Origin: Oegoconia quadripuncta
Taxonomy: Eukaryota > Arthropoda > Insecta > Lepidoptera > Autostichidae
Direction: 5' to 3'
Length of the DNA stretch: 64,000 nucleotides
Assembly: GCA_949316235.1 (NCBI GenBank)
Contig: OX438752.1
Span: forward strand, 2,627,001 to 2,691,000
Shown: in pieces, positions 33,491 through 44,480 of the stretch
Position numbering within the stretch: position 1 is the first letter of the stretch
Layout: each line of letters starts with the position of its first letter
Program-made: the position numbers and the translations under genes
Notes under the pieces: generated by a model
Seen by the model: only the letters and a program-made list of their open reading frames with translations
Databases searched by the model: none
What the model was told of the DNA's origin: nothing

Positions 33491-34014
33491 TTACTATCAT
33501 CGGTTAAGGTAGACTTCCGTACATCGCGGCAGATTGCGGCCTAGATTTGAATACGAGTTTTTTTTTTATCTTTGTCGACAATCGACTATGACGCCTTACA
33601 TAGACCAACTAGCCCAGGGAAAATACGGTTTGACCTCGGAAAAACGATTAAACACGATTTTCTTGAAACATTTAATAAAGTGTCGTAAATGTAGTAACAA
33701 TTGCTAAAAATTAAGCATTGTTAAGAAATGCAACGCTAAGTAACTAAATAAGCTAAGTTTCTTTAAAAAAAATGCTCATTTCAAGGGTATTTCTTTAAAT
33801 TCAAAATATTTAGGGAAATTATCGTTACAAAATATTAGTTCTCATTTTTATTTCTTAAGAAATGCAGTTCGACGATATTTTCAGCTAAAAGACATGAATG
33901 CCTAACTATAAACATGCTTAGTTATCCATCAATAAGTTAACTGTGTTTAACAAGAGTGTACCTAATTAGATATCAGTTATTATTAATTGTTATTACAAAT
34001 TATAATAATACAAC
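33491..34014. other. unassigned AT-rich stretch
   Basis: Nothing recognised. Confidence 0.5.
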
Positions 34015-34275
34015 AAATAATAATATCTTTATTTCAACAACAAAAATTTTTACAAAACAGATAAGCTAGGGTTGGGACCACCTAGTAAGTATAAAATACC
34101 TGTGTCAGGTGGTAGCTCTTCCATATCTTATATTAATGTTGCAAAACAATAGTTAGGTGTGGATGTGTGTGTGGGTGGGTGTGTGTGTGTATGTATGATT
34201 TTGTGTACCTGCTAAGTCCTGCGATCGCCTTCTGTGATCCATTTTTGACTATTTTATTATTTACTTATTTATTTA
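34015..34275 (-). mobile_element. LINE-T 3' end, copy 1
   Basis: Minus strand: ends at left with ataatatctttatttcaaca (AATAAAGATATTATT on the sense strand). Contains gataagctagggttgggacc and a GT-rich run (34158-34195). Nearly identical to 57928-58215 on the plus strand. Confidence 0.85.
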
Positions 34276-34429
34276 GCAATTTATTATACACATGAGAATA
34301 TATTACACATACAACATAATAATTGAAGCGTTTTAATTTTATTTAGAACATATTAAAATACAAATTAAAAATAATGTGTTCTTAAAAAATGTCGCCTAAG
34401 CGCTTGTTTTTTTTAGGCTTAATTATTTA

Positions 34430-34560
34430 AAATTACAATACAATACAATACAAATACACTTAATTGCACAACAGATAAGAAAATACAGTTTCAGAAAAGT
34501 GGTAAAAATAGAACCTTATCGCTAAAAGCGAACTCATCCAGACAACCTTTGGGTATAAGG
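34430..34560 (-). mobile_element. LINE 3' tail with (TACAA)n
   Basis: ttacaatacaatacaatac followed by aaatacacttaattgcacaa: reverse of the tail at 3400-3446. Confidence 0.5.
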
Positions 34561-34639
34561 ACAGTACATTTTAAATAGGTAGGTTGTGCGGTATTAAATA
34601 GGGATGTAGATACAAATTACGTGAATAAATTTCATATAT

Positions 34640-35160
34640 TTACATACACATATATACATAGATCAATAGACAAATATACCTACTTAAACATAACATCTAT
34701 AAAATAGCAACAAAATACAAACGTAAATATACAGATGTACTAAATAAATATTTATTGATATATAAAATAATAATAATAAGCGACAACAGGATTGTGCTAA
34801 GGTATAGAGAGAAGGTAAGAAAAGATCACAGATTAAAGCACCTCTAATATAAGATAGATCACAGATTAAAGCACCAGGATGCTCTTTGATGGCGACTTTG
34901 AAAGCATTCAAAGTTTGAGCTCATCTGATGGACTCGGGTAGGGAGTACCAGAGACGAATGGCTTGAAGGGTAAATGATTGCCTATAGAATTTTGAGATGT
35001 TCGGTAGAATGTCAAGAGACAAGTTGGATAGCACGAGGGGAATGCAAATGTTAAAAAATTGATATATAAAATAATAATAATAATAAGCGACAACAGGATT
35101 GTGCTAAGATATAGAAAGATGCTAAGAAAACACAGATTAAAGCACATCTAATATAAGATA
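34640..35160 (-). mobile_element. LINE-U C-terminus with duplicated 3' UTR
   Basis: Minus-strand reading includes SFTLQAIRLWYSLPESIR, a stop, then NAFKVAIKEHPG (34880-34990), as at the end of jockey/R1-like ORFs. The 3' UTR block ataagcgacaacaggattgt occurs twice (34775-34795 and about 35080-35100), on both sides of the coding remnant. Two fragments of the family therefore lie in tandem. Confidence 0.65.
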
Positions 35161-35254
35161 ACAATTATATAAGTAGGTTCTGAAGCTAATTTTTTACCGT
35201 ATTTTCCCTGGGCTAAACAGCAATAACCAACAGGTAACATCAATACTATATTAC

Positions 35255-35760
35255 TTATAATACCAGCCTCGAATACCGTCGCAAGGTCGCCTGTCTCTCA
35301 GTCTTTTACAGGATGCACTTCGGTGAGTGTGCGTTGGAATTACACAATCACTCAATCAATCAATCAAGTACACTTTATTGCACAAAAATTCTACAAGGCA
35401 CTTCATAAATAAAGCTTCAAAAAAATTGTACACAATCTTATTCTACCATCGCCATTTCATCTTCGGACTACTAGGCGTGGAGAGGGATTCCACCCGTATG
35501 TAGTTAATATACCGAACATTCGCACTAACGATTCTACTCTTCATTCATAATGCGAACAGCCAAGGCATGGAACACCTTTCCTGCGTCAGTCTTTCCTGAA
35601 TCCTACAACCTTCGAATCTCCAAGAGCAGAGTCCAAGAACAAGAATAGGCATCTACTGAGATCGCATGCTTCATCTTCGCCACATCGTCACTTCCCATCA
35701 GGTGAGATTGTGGTCAAAAGCGTATCCAGTTTATCATAAATTTAAAAATAATGGGCAAAT
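35255..35760 (+). mobile_element. LINE-J 3' end, longest copy, with internal insertion
   Basis: Plus-strand reading resembles SLEYRRKVACLSVFYRMHFG (35270-35330), then LHNLI, IMRTAKAWNTFPASVFPE, and the 3' UTR. The coding part is split by a 79-bp insertion (35350-35428). Frame shifts and a small duplication (agagtccaagaacaag) show it is dead. Confidence 0.8.
35350..35428 (-). mobile_element. 79-bp LINE tail inserted in LINE-J
   Basis: Flanked by 9-bp repeats tacacaatc (35341-35349 and 35429-35437). The insert starts with (AATC)n and contains cactttattgcac (AATAAAG on the minus strand): an extremely 5'-truncated LINE with target duplication. Confidence 0.85.
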
Positions 35761-35875
35761 TAGGTGACTGAAATAGAAGTTATTGACATAGGTAGTAATT
35801 TCTTTTTAAAACTACATCTCGTTATAATTTTTGGCATTGACTCGAAAAGAAGAAGAATTATACCATTTACCAAAA
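35745..35875. mobile_element. MITE-M copy 3, left arm only
   Basis: aataatgggcaaattaggtg, actgaaatagaagttattga, then diverged sequence. Confidence 0.5.
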
Positions 35876-35879
35876 AAAA

Positions 35880-35985
35880 GTATTTATCTAGTATCTGGTA
35901 TCTATAATACAACCCTACTTGCTTAGTGCAGAACTAGATGGCACTGTCTGTATGTCCAAGGATATTTATATTTAAATTTGAGTAG
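35880..35985 (+). mobile_element. SINE-B copy 6, 3' fragment
   Basis: tatctggtatctataataca, gcttagtgcagaactagatg, gcactgtctgtatgtccaag, then ATTT-rich tail. Confidence 0.78.
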
Positions 35986-36610
35986 AAACACAGATTGAAA
36001 GTGGAAACACTCAATAATGAGTTTTCCCGGTACATAGGGGAGAGACCGAGGACAGTATATTAAACGCATGTTTTTTAACGCGCTCGTTTATCGTGGTTTT
36101 GTTTTTAATTAAGAGGAGGGGACGTACCCGGGTTGACAGTGGAATGTTGTATTCGGTTTTTAATTAGGTTATTGACAGATTGTTGATAATAAAAATTTAA
36201 TATAAGCGCTTTTAGAATTAAAACACTCGTCGCGCAATCGCATTCATTAATTGATTCATATTGGCTTAATCACGGAGTAGCTTTATTTCGCGCGGTAGCA
36301 CGTCATAACTGATGCGATGACGTATTGTGTTACTTCCTAATCCCTGTTTTCACGATTTTAGCGATGTAAGAGATTTTTTTGTATATACCTACAGTCGTTG
36401 TCATTGTCAATGTCATTATTTCCCAGAATTCGTTCCTTATTAGCGGGCGCCATGTTGCTTTTTTTATTATAAAATGTATCCCATGACACTCTAACCGTTT
36501 AGGCTAAAGGAGATAACATAGAAATCCACATACATACCCTCTAAAAATATTACCCCCTTTTTTGGGGTAATATTTCTGGGCTGTCGGGTAATAAGAACCG
36601 CACTGAAATC
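35986..36610. other. unassigned stretch
   Basis: Has a 12-bp hairpin aaatattacccc/ggggtaatattt (36545-36575). No gene recognised. Confidence 0.45.
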
Positions 36611-36611
36611 G

Positions 36612-36840
36612 AATCACGCTTTATTGAGATAGATAGATAATCACATTGCACAATGATAACAATTAGTTATACACTCCGGAATAGTATAGTAGTATTACAG
36701 GACTAAAAATTCTAAAATGTCACTTATTATGTGCTGTAGGGACAAAATGGTCCCAACTCAGCATGGTGCTCCGCCCTCGGAAGGATGGAGCGCTGGTATT
36801 CTGGTTGGGACCAGTTTGGAACTAGTGAGCGGTATCAGAA
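36612..36840 (-). mobile_element. LINE-G-like 3' region with a single minisatellite unit
   Basis: Reverse of 7995-8345: tttattgagatagatagata tail at left, gcacaatgataacaattagt, one copy of the 30-bp unit (36716-36745), then gcatggtgctccgccctcgg and aactagtgagcggtatc. The 60-aa frame at 36717-36899 is not a gene. Confidence 0.72.
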
Positions 36841-37269
36841 GGCAAATGGATATACACATGATTTTATTGATATTATACAAGTTATTAAATATATTATAAA
36901 CAATAAATCATATTTACGGCTGTATAAAGACTGAACACACACTAAACGCTGTGAAACACATAACACCTTTAGTTTCTGTCGGGGCTTGAAAATGGCTTAT
37001 AAAATATAAGTACTCTTCAAACGAGTAGTTATTTATTCGGCATCACGATGACAGGTACCGTGCATCATTATTCAAAATGAATAATGCGTTCGGACGCAGT
37101 CGTCAAATTTTAAATTAATGGATGCACATGAAGAAACGTATTCTGTGTTGACAGGTAATGAATAATAGTGGCTATCGTTCATTTGCCTGTTACTGGTTGT
37201 GATGAGCAAATTATCCATGGAAATGTGGAGATTAAATTTTTACAAGCGATGTTTTATTTTGCTGGAACG
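36841..37269. other. unassigned stretch
   Basis: Nothing recognised. Confidence 0.5.
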
Positions 37270-37426
37270 TGGTCACTGTGGACCTCATAAGAAAGCTCAA
37301 GGTCACAAAACGAGCTATGAATAGTGCGATGCTCCGTGTTTCACTACGCTATCCAAACAGGAATGAGGAAATCTGCAGAAGAACAAAGTCATCGATATAG
37401 CCCAGTGTGTTAGTCTGTCGAATTGT
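37270..37426 (+). pseudogene. RTE-c LINE fragment
   Basis: Frame reads VTVDLIRKLKVTKRAMNSAM then LRVSLR...NRNEEICRRTK, the segment after the RT domain of RTE LINEs. Cut by SINE-C copy 3 on the right. Confidence 0.7.
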
Positions 37427-37430
37427 TAAT

Positions 37431-37627
37431 TTTTATATAAATAAATATTTCGGACATTTACATCTATCATCCAGTCGCAAATTAAGCAAGGCATGTACTA
37501 TGGATACTAGATAAGGGGAAAAACTTACATAAATATTTATATAAACATGCATGACTCAAGAATAAATGTTCGTATTCATCACACAAACATTTCGAACCCG
37601 CAACCGTTAAAAGTCACCGTCGTCAAA
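37431..37627 (-). mobile_element. SINE-C copy 3 (head deleted)
   Basis: aaatatttcggacatttaca to cgaacccgcaaccgtt. The A-box half of the head is missing (aaaagtcaccgtcgtc). Confidence 0.82.
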
Positions 37628-37799
37628 GCGATGGTTGTGTCGTGCCTACCCAATATTATTTAGGAACTCTCTTCTCGAAGTTGTAAGCGAGTATGTCTAT
37701 ATAGGACAATCCGACTAGATAGGCCAAATTTGGAGAGAGCGGCCAATCGACGAATCCAACTTGGATAGACAACGTTCGGTAAACTACGTAACGTTCTCT

Positions 37800-37990
37800 C
37801 GTCCAAAATATCTGAACTCCCTTCCGGCGTCAGTCTTTCCTGAATCCTACAACCTTGGGATCTTCAAGAGCAGAGTAAACAGACATTAACTGGGATCGCG
37901 TGCTTCATCTTCGACCACATCGTCACTTTCCATCAGGTGAGATTGTGGTCAAACGCGAAACCAGTCAATCATAAAAAAAAACAAAAAAAA
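37800..37990 (+). mobile_element. LINE-J 3' end
   Basis: NSLPASVFPESYNLGIFKSR reading, then ccatcaggtgagattgtggt and poly-A. Confidence 0.82.
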
Positions 37991-38004
37991 AATCTGAGTG
38001 CTTG

Positions 38005-38375
38005 AAGACAAAAGTCTTTAATTCATGTGTGTTACCAGTGATGACTGAATCGTGGTCTCGCATTATGGACTTCATAAAAACTCAAGGTCACGCAACGAGC
38101 TATGGAAAGCTCATGCTGCGACGAATCACAGCGCTGGTTTTCAGTGCCCCCAAATGCCCAGTGACGCACGGACGCCACGTGAGGTACAATAATGAGCTGA
38201 ATAATAATAAAGAATTATAGTCGGGTTAGTGTATGTATAGTGTAGTGTAAATATACAAGATAATAATTACGTAATAGTATTATAAATAAATACGTGATCG
38301 AATCAGGAATGAGGAAATCTGTAGAATGAAAATCACCCACATAGCCCAGCGAATTAGTAAGTTGAAATGACACCC
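38005..38375 (+). pseudogene. RTE-c LINE fragment with insertion
   Basis: MKTKVFNSCVLPVMT (38002-38046) and LMLRR, then RIRNEEICRMKITHIAQRIS (38297-38360). The intervening 38127-38296 ends in an ataataaataaata-like tail and is likely an inserted LINE 3' end. It shares gcgacgaatcacagcgctgg with 32.3 kb. Confidence 0.65.
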
Positions 38376-38439
38376 AACAATTACTGGTGCTACGATCCAA
38401 ATTATCTGTAATCACCAACCCGGTTGTCCTTATTTGGGA

Positions 38440-38750
38440 CAGGCGTATATTCATTCCTAATCACCATATCAGCTACAGGACTTTCACTGCTGAATTACCT
38501 CCAGAGACTTCAAGAGCCACCGGTTCGAAGCTGCCAGCATCCAGCGACATTTATCTGGTCTTCTGTCCACCTAATAAGTTTCCGGTGCGTGATCTCCAGC
38601 CGAGAATTTAATGCTCTTCCAGCCATCAATTCTTAGAGCTGTGGTGTCCTGCCAACTGCCACTTCAACTTAGAATTCTGATGGTTTATGTCAGTGAATTT
38701 CGCTCGCCTACGGATTTGTTCATTCCAGATTCGATCACGTTAAGTTCAGT
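38440..38750 (-). pseudogene. RTE-c LINE C-terminus, reversed
   Basis: Minus-strand reading resembles RDRIWNEQIR, SKLKWQLAGHH and further C-terminal pieces, with several stops. It faces the plus-strand fragment just upstream, so two RTE remnants lie tail to tail. Confidence 0.55.
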
Positions 38751-38764
38751 AGTGGTCCTTTATA

Positions 38765-38830
38765 GTATTTTTTTTATGCACAACGGGTTTATACTTGACT
38801 TCAATCACACCTGATGTTAAGTGAAGATGA
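38765..38830 (-). mobile_element. SINE-A copy 11, 3'-most 62 bp
   Basis: ttttttttatgcacaacggg ... gttaagtgaagatgaag, then a direct junction with gcccccgggac. Confidence 0.9.
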
Positions 38831-39381
38831 AGTGCCCCCGGGACAGAGGGCCGATTGAAAAACAATACAGCTCAATAAAGCCCCGTGCAGCCGAAGCCAT
38901 TGTGTTCGATGTAAATAATGTTTGTACGAATGATGAATGTTTCCATGGTCAAACCGATCTTTTGGACATCAGTTTTATTGTTCTGGAATTGAAATGCCAA
39001 AAGGCAATGCAATGAAATCACTTCTGTGCTTTGCACACGCAGTTGCTTACTTTTTTTTTATGCACAACGGGTTGGTATGTGATCTCAATCACACCTGATG
39101 TTAAGTGAAGATGAAGCCGAAGGTGGAAGCGTACTGATCCGGAAACTCCAACACATTTGGGGGACTGGCTATCTTATCCCTGACAACCGGAACACAACAA
39201 TGCTATTAACATTGTTGCTTGGTGGCAGATTTAGATAAGATGGTGGTAGCTAGCCAGACGGACATTTAAAATGCCCTACCACCAACCAAACCGAGTACTT
39301 AAACATGTACCCCGCTGGGGATCGAACCCGCGACCTCCAAATCGTAAACCCAACGTTGTTTACATTGAGCCACGGAGGCGG
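38831..39381 (-). repeat. duplicated unit, second copy, with SINE-A copy 12
   Basis: 38831-39050 matches 32966-33185 with about a dozen changes. SINE-A copy 12 (39052-39381) is complete with intact A and B boxes. See the copy at 32966. Confidence 0.9.
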
Positions 39382-40060
39382 TTAAATTAATAATGTTAAA
39401 TCACAGTAATATCTGATGAATACGAAACACATTATTCGAATCACTTGAACATCGTCGGTTTTTTAATTAATTTTTATTCGGCCTAATTAAGTAACGACCG
39501 GCTATTGATTCGGATATGATTCTGATTGGTCATTACATCGATATGAGACCGATACATTAAAATGGATGCATTTCCATATAATTACGGGTAATTTAAGGCT
39601 CAGAATTACAGGAAATTTCAGTATCAGTGAGTGTATGAGCACGAGGTTGAAGGATTCCAATCCTGCATGAAATCTAGTGACTGGTTTATAAATGAAGGCA
39701 TGACCTTAAGGAATTTTCGCGATAGTAACTGTTCGATAAATAAGTAGGACTGTATAATAAATGGTGACTGGTTAGAGGCCCCCCCAAATAGTATAGTACC
39801 AAAGCATCTCTACATCAACACGATATCCAATTCTAGTAGCCCTTACCTGATGGCAATCATTGCTGTGATCATGGTTTGCCGGCCGGCATGAGAGAAATCA
39901 GCAAGTCCTCCTGTGTTGCTCTCGACACTGACGATAAGATATTCAACGCTGCACTGCACGCACTTATTGTGTTATCGGTTACCTAATAGTAGTCCACCGA
40001 AGATTAGTTAGGTTTTAACAATCCAAAAACACATGAAAAAAGCTCCGCCGAAGTCCGAAC
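39382..40060. other. unassigned stretch
   Basis: gattctgattggtcattaca (39520) resembles one half of the 18.7-kb minisatellite unit. Nothing else recognised. Confidence 0.4.
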
Positions 40061-40121
40061 GAGCTAACCCCAAACTGCCCGTTAAAAACTGCAGATGGCG
40101 CTCGAGAATAGCGCGCGCATT

Positions 40122-40210
40122 TCACCAATCAGCGCGTTGGGCCAATGACATGCAATTCCAAGCGAGCCATTGTGTCGCGGGGCCTTTCGAATATAAATAC
40201 AATGCAAATC
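40122..40210 (+). promoter_or_regulatory. promoter-like cluster (CCAAT, CCAAT, TATA, octamer)
   Basis: caccaatcagcg (40123), ggccaatgac (40140), a TATA-like atataaata (40191-40199) and atgcaaat (40202-40209) lie within 90 bp, an arrangement seen in replication-dependent histone promoters. No histone or other coding sequence follows: the frame 40033-40299 is not recognisable. It could be an orphan promoter or chance. Confidence 0.3.
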
Positions 40211-40458
40211 CAGAGAGATGCTTGAACAGTAACAAAAGAAACAAACATAGAAATGCATATTTTTGTCTTGTTTATTACAAATTTGGAGTAACATTTTAAG
40301 GGTCACTGACCGGTCGGTGTAGTCTTAAAAATCGATGCGTTTAATTCAAAGAAGGGCAAGTGAAGTAACGTCGCGGGTTCGAGCCCGGTCGCGGTGCGTG
40401 GGGCATGCCATTGGTCAGCTATATTTTACCGCTCTGTGATTGGCTCAAAGCGACGGCA

Positions 40459-40744
40459 TAACCGCCTCCGTGGCTTAATGTAAACAACATTTAAGTACTC
40501 GGTTTGGTTGGTGGTAGGGCATTTTAAATATCCGCCTGGCTAGCTACCACCATCTTATCTAAATCTGCCGCCAAGCATGCAGAAATGTTAATAGCATTGT
40601 TGTGTTCCGGTTGTCGGAGATAAGATAGCCAGTCCCCAAATATGTTGCGATTTCCGAGTCAGTACGCTTCCACCTTCAACCTCATCTTCACTTAACATCA
40701 GGTGTGATTGAGGTCAAGTACCAACCCGTTGTGCCTAAAAAAAT
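40459..40744 (+). mobile_element. SINE-A copy 13 (B box deleted)
   Basis: Head start taaccgcctccgtggcttaa is present, but the sequence jumps from aaacaacattt to aagtactcgg, removing the B box. Confidence 0.9.
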
Positions 40745-40891
40745 AAACAAAGACAAGGGTTCAGTCTATGAACGCCAGCGCGACCACTTGATGTAAGTAA
40801 TTGTATTGTAATTGATTTTCAATTGCGTCGAGTCGCGGCAGTAACTATATATAATGCTCGAAACACGAATTAAGTTATTTGGTTTGTTTAA

Positions 40892-40967
40892 GAAATCACA
40901 AACGCGCGTTATCTGCGCCGATAAAGATCCGCCATTATCGGTGCAGATAACGCGCGTTTGTGATTTC
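40892..40967. repeat. 33-bp near-perfect hairpin
   Basis: Arms 40892-40924 and 40935-40967 (gaaatcacaaacgcgcgtta...) with one G-T position and a 10-nt loop agatccgcca. GC-richer than its surroundings. Confidence 0.95.
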
Positions 40968-41463
40968 GGAAGCTTTCGGAAATGGTCGTTTGCTTTATAT
41001 AGGTGACAAATAACTATATCAAAACTTTCAACGCTTAATAATGATTGACTAGAGAAACTTGGATTCAGAACAATTTTCCATAGGATTTGACATTTGTGAG
41101 TTTGAACTTGAACTATTTGAATGTCAGTATAAGCAATAAAATAACAAGAATACAATCTAAAGTAATGTAATAAAACATTGACAATTAGATTAAAATGATA
41201 ACTGTGAATTTTATTACGTCACATAATATACTTGAAACATCTGTAACTATTATTATCTGTAATAACTAATCGACCTTATATTTACGTATACGTTACGACT
41301 TCTTTATATTTACGTAAAATTGCACCGAGGTCAAATATCACGCCCCAATAAACTATTTTTAGAAAATATAAAGTAGCCATTGATTATTTTTTTTAGAAAA
41401 TTGTTTAAGGAGATCTTACCATCTTCTACAAAGCAATGACGTCAACAATGGTAACTTTAATTT
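40968..41463. other. unassigned AT-rich stretch
   Basis: Nothing recognised. Confidence 0.5.
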
Positions 41464-42122
41464 AGAAAGAAAGAAATTATTTATTTGCCAGAATACAGTT
41501 TACAAGGTCTGATAAGAAATTTAGGAATCATGTATTCAATCTGCATGCAGATGTGCAAAATATGATTTGTGACACTTTACATAGCATTCTAATAATTTAA
41601 ATATTCCTTAATATCATAGAAACACTTTGCCTGAAGCCATTGTATCAATCGAATTTTAAACATTTTGTCATTAACTAATTTTATTTCGTCAGGCAGATTG
41701 TTATACAATATTATACACATGTTATAAACATTATTTTCATAAACGTATTTGCGGCAAGGAGGTTTATACAATAGGTTACAGTATTGTGCTCTTGTATGTC
41801 TGTCACTAGTCTCACTACGCTTATTAAAATATTTAAAATTGGCTTTCACAAAAAGACACGACTCTTTTATGTACATATATTTTATGTATGTAACGTTTGT
41901 AACTTTTATGTAACTTTTATGTAACGGAAGAATTTTATATTTTTTGAACAAAGTCTTACAGCTGTCTAGAATCCACGCGTTATCTAATACACGGACACAT
42001 TTTTTCTGCAACTTGAAAGCTCTCTCATTATCAACAGATTTACCCCATAATAATAAACCGTAGCTTATGACCGATGAGACGTATCCATGGTATGCTATCA
42101 ATGCTGCTTCTGTAGATACCGT
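41464..42122 (-). mobile_element. LINE-W, 5'-truncated (jockey/CR1-like)
   Basis: Holds the C-terminal coding part (41589-42120) and a ~125-bp 3' UTR whose end on the minus strand has ggcaaataaataatttcttt, an AATAAA-type signal followed by a CTTT-rich tail. Confidence 0.8.
41589..42101 (-). pseudogene. reverse-transcriptase C-terminal region of LINE-W
   Basis: 170 codons open. Residues 8-40 (YVSSVISYGLLLWG and AFKLQKKCVRVL) match the region just after the RT fingers/palm in jockey and CR1 LINEs. The catalytic F/YxDD box lies upstream and is absent. The frame continues a few codons upstream (TVSTEAAL) to a stop at about 42120. No stop or frameshift interrupts the remaining part, which makes it one of the better preserved LINE ORF ends here. 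Confidence 0.8.
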
Positions 42123-42127
42123 CTAAT

Positions 42128-42560
42128 ATTGTACGTTTATAACTAAATACGTATACTATGCCTAAAGCAAGCTACATAATGGTTGGAAAACAATTTTATA
42201 CTATTACTGATCATCTAGTACCTACTCCTTTACCTTATGCAATTCCTTACTCTCTTATAATTTAAAATAAAATACTATACATAACACACACACATACATA
42301 AATACACACATACATAAATACAAACACGCACGCACACAAACACATATTATCTGACCAAGTAACCTCTCATATTATATTTACAACTCACATAAGCACTAAC
42401 CAAACTAATCCAGGTTTTTCAATTTCAATTACGCATAAAGTAAAAATCTTATCTAAAAAGTACAAGAATGGAGAGCAGAGTATCCTAACACAAGTTTTAA
42501 GAAGCTTAACAGGATACTCTCACAATTGTGTACAAGATTGTTATGCTTGAATATAAACAA
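42128..42560 (+). mobile_element. possible LINE 3' UTR with CA-rich run
   Basis: acacacacatacataaatac (42282-42345) and an end reading aatattttgaattttgaatt. It is head-adjacent to LINE-W but in the opposite orientation. Confidence 0.4.
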
Positions 42561-43654
42561 ATATTTTGAATTTTGAATTGTTTGAACTGATGGGTAGTCT
42601 ATACTTCTACAAAAATAAGGAACTATAATATTATTTTCATTGGAAGTTACGCTACAAAATGACGTATTTTAACTGAACTATACGAGTAAGTACATTCAAC
42701 ATTCGAATCAATTTTGAACCATTTAATTGGCCACCTTAAATGTAAATTCGCCCATTAATTTAATTTCGCGCTCTTCCACCGACAACATCGGACGTCCCAA
42801 TCATGACATGAGATACTATCGCGTTTTTATCGCTTCGCATTTGCATAATTGCCTCATACGTCCGACCACGGGTTGAATATTAAACATTATTCAATCTTTT
42901 CGTTGTTAAATTTTTTTGTGCCTTTGAACAGTCTCTTTAATTATTTTTGAGTGCATTCAATCCAAGGATATGCATAGAATGAACAATACTGTTGTTTTTA
43001 TCCGACTAAATTGAAATACCCACAATTAGCCAAGATCAAAATACTACGCCTAACAAAACACGACTGACCACGGACAATTGAATTTAACGTTAATTCCTAA
43101 AACAAAGCCGTGCAATTGGCAATTTTGTCGACGCACCGAATGCGTGAATCCGACCGGACCGCAGTTAGGACAGGTTGTGTGGACCAAGTGATAGACGGGA
43201 ACAAAACTGAAGATATAATTGAACAACCATACCTGTCAAAACAACCGACCCAGTAAGATCCATAATTTATACGTTTAAACAAAAAAATATCGAAATCGGT
43301 TCACAAATTCCGGAGATATCGCAGAACATACACAAAAAAGAAAAATATTGTCGAAATTGATAACTTTCTCCTTTTTGGAACATGGCTAATAAATTGTATA
43401 CCAACAAATTGGGATTCGTACTTCATATGCTCCTTTAACCAGAAGACTGTATGGGCTTTGTACCACCACGCGGGTCTATAACAAATTGATGAGATTGTGT
43501 CAGCCAGTTATCAGTGGCCAACTGACAATCACAAACCGTCCCTGTACACAACTGACTTGAAAACAATCAGAATATTATACTGTTTAATGTGCCCTCCGAG
43601 CTACGGAAACTCTCGTATGAAAAATGCAATTAGCGGCTGACTTCGCCAGACGTT
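42561..43654. other. unassigned stretch
   Basis: About 1.1 kb without a recognised family or coding domain. Confidence 0.5.
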
Positions 43655-43925
43655 TTTTTTGTTTTATATGAGAGGGTGGCAAACGTGCATGCGGGTCACC
43701 TAATGGAAAGCAATCACCGCCGCCCATGGACACCCGCAACACCAAAAGGGTCACAGATGCGTGGCCGGCCTTTGAGGAAGGTGTAGGCTCGTTTCTTGAA
43801 GGCTCCAATGTCGTACTCGTTCGGGAATACCGCTGCAGGAAGTCCGTTCCACAGGGTGGTAGGAAGTTTCTTGAGAAACGTACAGTGGTAGATCTCCACT
43901 CATCCAGGTGATGTGGATGGAGTTT
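43655..43925 (-). mobile_element. LINE-K C-terminus and 3' UTR
   Basis: Minus-strand reading: [60 protein letters not shown] then stop (43714-43905), open in this region. The 3' UTR has ttaggtgacccgcatgcac. Probably CR1/jockey group. Confidence 0.82.
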
Positions 43926-44190
43926 TAACGTTGCTTATCAAAACGAATAGCGATTGTGACTTCACCGAGTACCATCAAACTTCGCCAAGTTAATGCAGAC
44001 CCTTAGATTCATGAACTACAAATTCGTTGTCACGCACAATCGCATATACTTACATGAACACTAGCAGCATCATAGAGCAATCGAAAGTCTTTAATCACAA
44101 TTCCGCATCTCTATCTTGGCAATTAGAATCAATCTTCCCAAAAAACACCACCTTGTTTGTGGATTTCACGCCTCTGAACAGATTTACACG
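43926..44190. other. unassigned stretch
   Basis: Nothing recognised. Confidence 0.5.
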
Positions 44191-44240
44191 TGGTATAATT
44201 TCCTTATAGTACCACATGGTACTATAAGGAAATTATACCA
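44191..44240. repeat. perfect 24-bp hairpin, 2-nt loop
   Basis: Arms 44191-44214 and 44217-44240 (tggtataatttccttatagt plus acca and complement). Followed at once by the palindrome ccatgcatatgcatgg (44239-44254). Confidence 0.97.
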
Positions 44241-44281
44241 TGCATATGCATGGGCTCATCCCTGGTAGATGTCAGTCATTT

Positions 44282-44475
44282 GACGACCGGTTGGATAGTG
44301 ACCCTGTCAGCGAAACCAACGGTTGCGGGTTCGCATCCACTTGTGTGATGAATACGATCATTTATTCCCGAGTCATGGATGTTTATATAAATATTTATGT
44401 ATGTTTATCCGTTATCTACTATCCATAGCACAAGCTTTGCTTAGTTTGGGACTAGATGATTGGTGTAAGAGTACG
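44282..44475 (+). mobile_element. SINE-C copy 4
   Basis: Head shortened (gacgaccggttggatagtga), B box GGTTCGCATCC, full body to gattggtgtaagagtacg. Confidence 0.88.
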
Positions 44476-44480
44476 AAAAA

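Noticed and set aside
40033..40299. 88-aa basic protein
   Set aside because: Spans the promoter-like cluster and has no domain; a chance frame is more likely.
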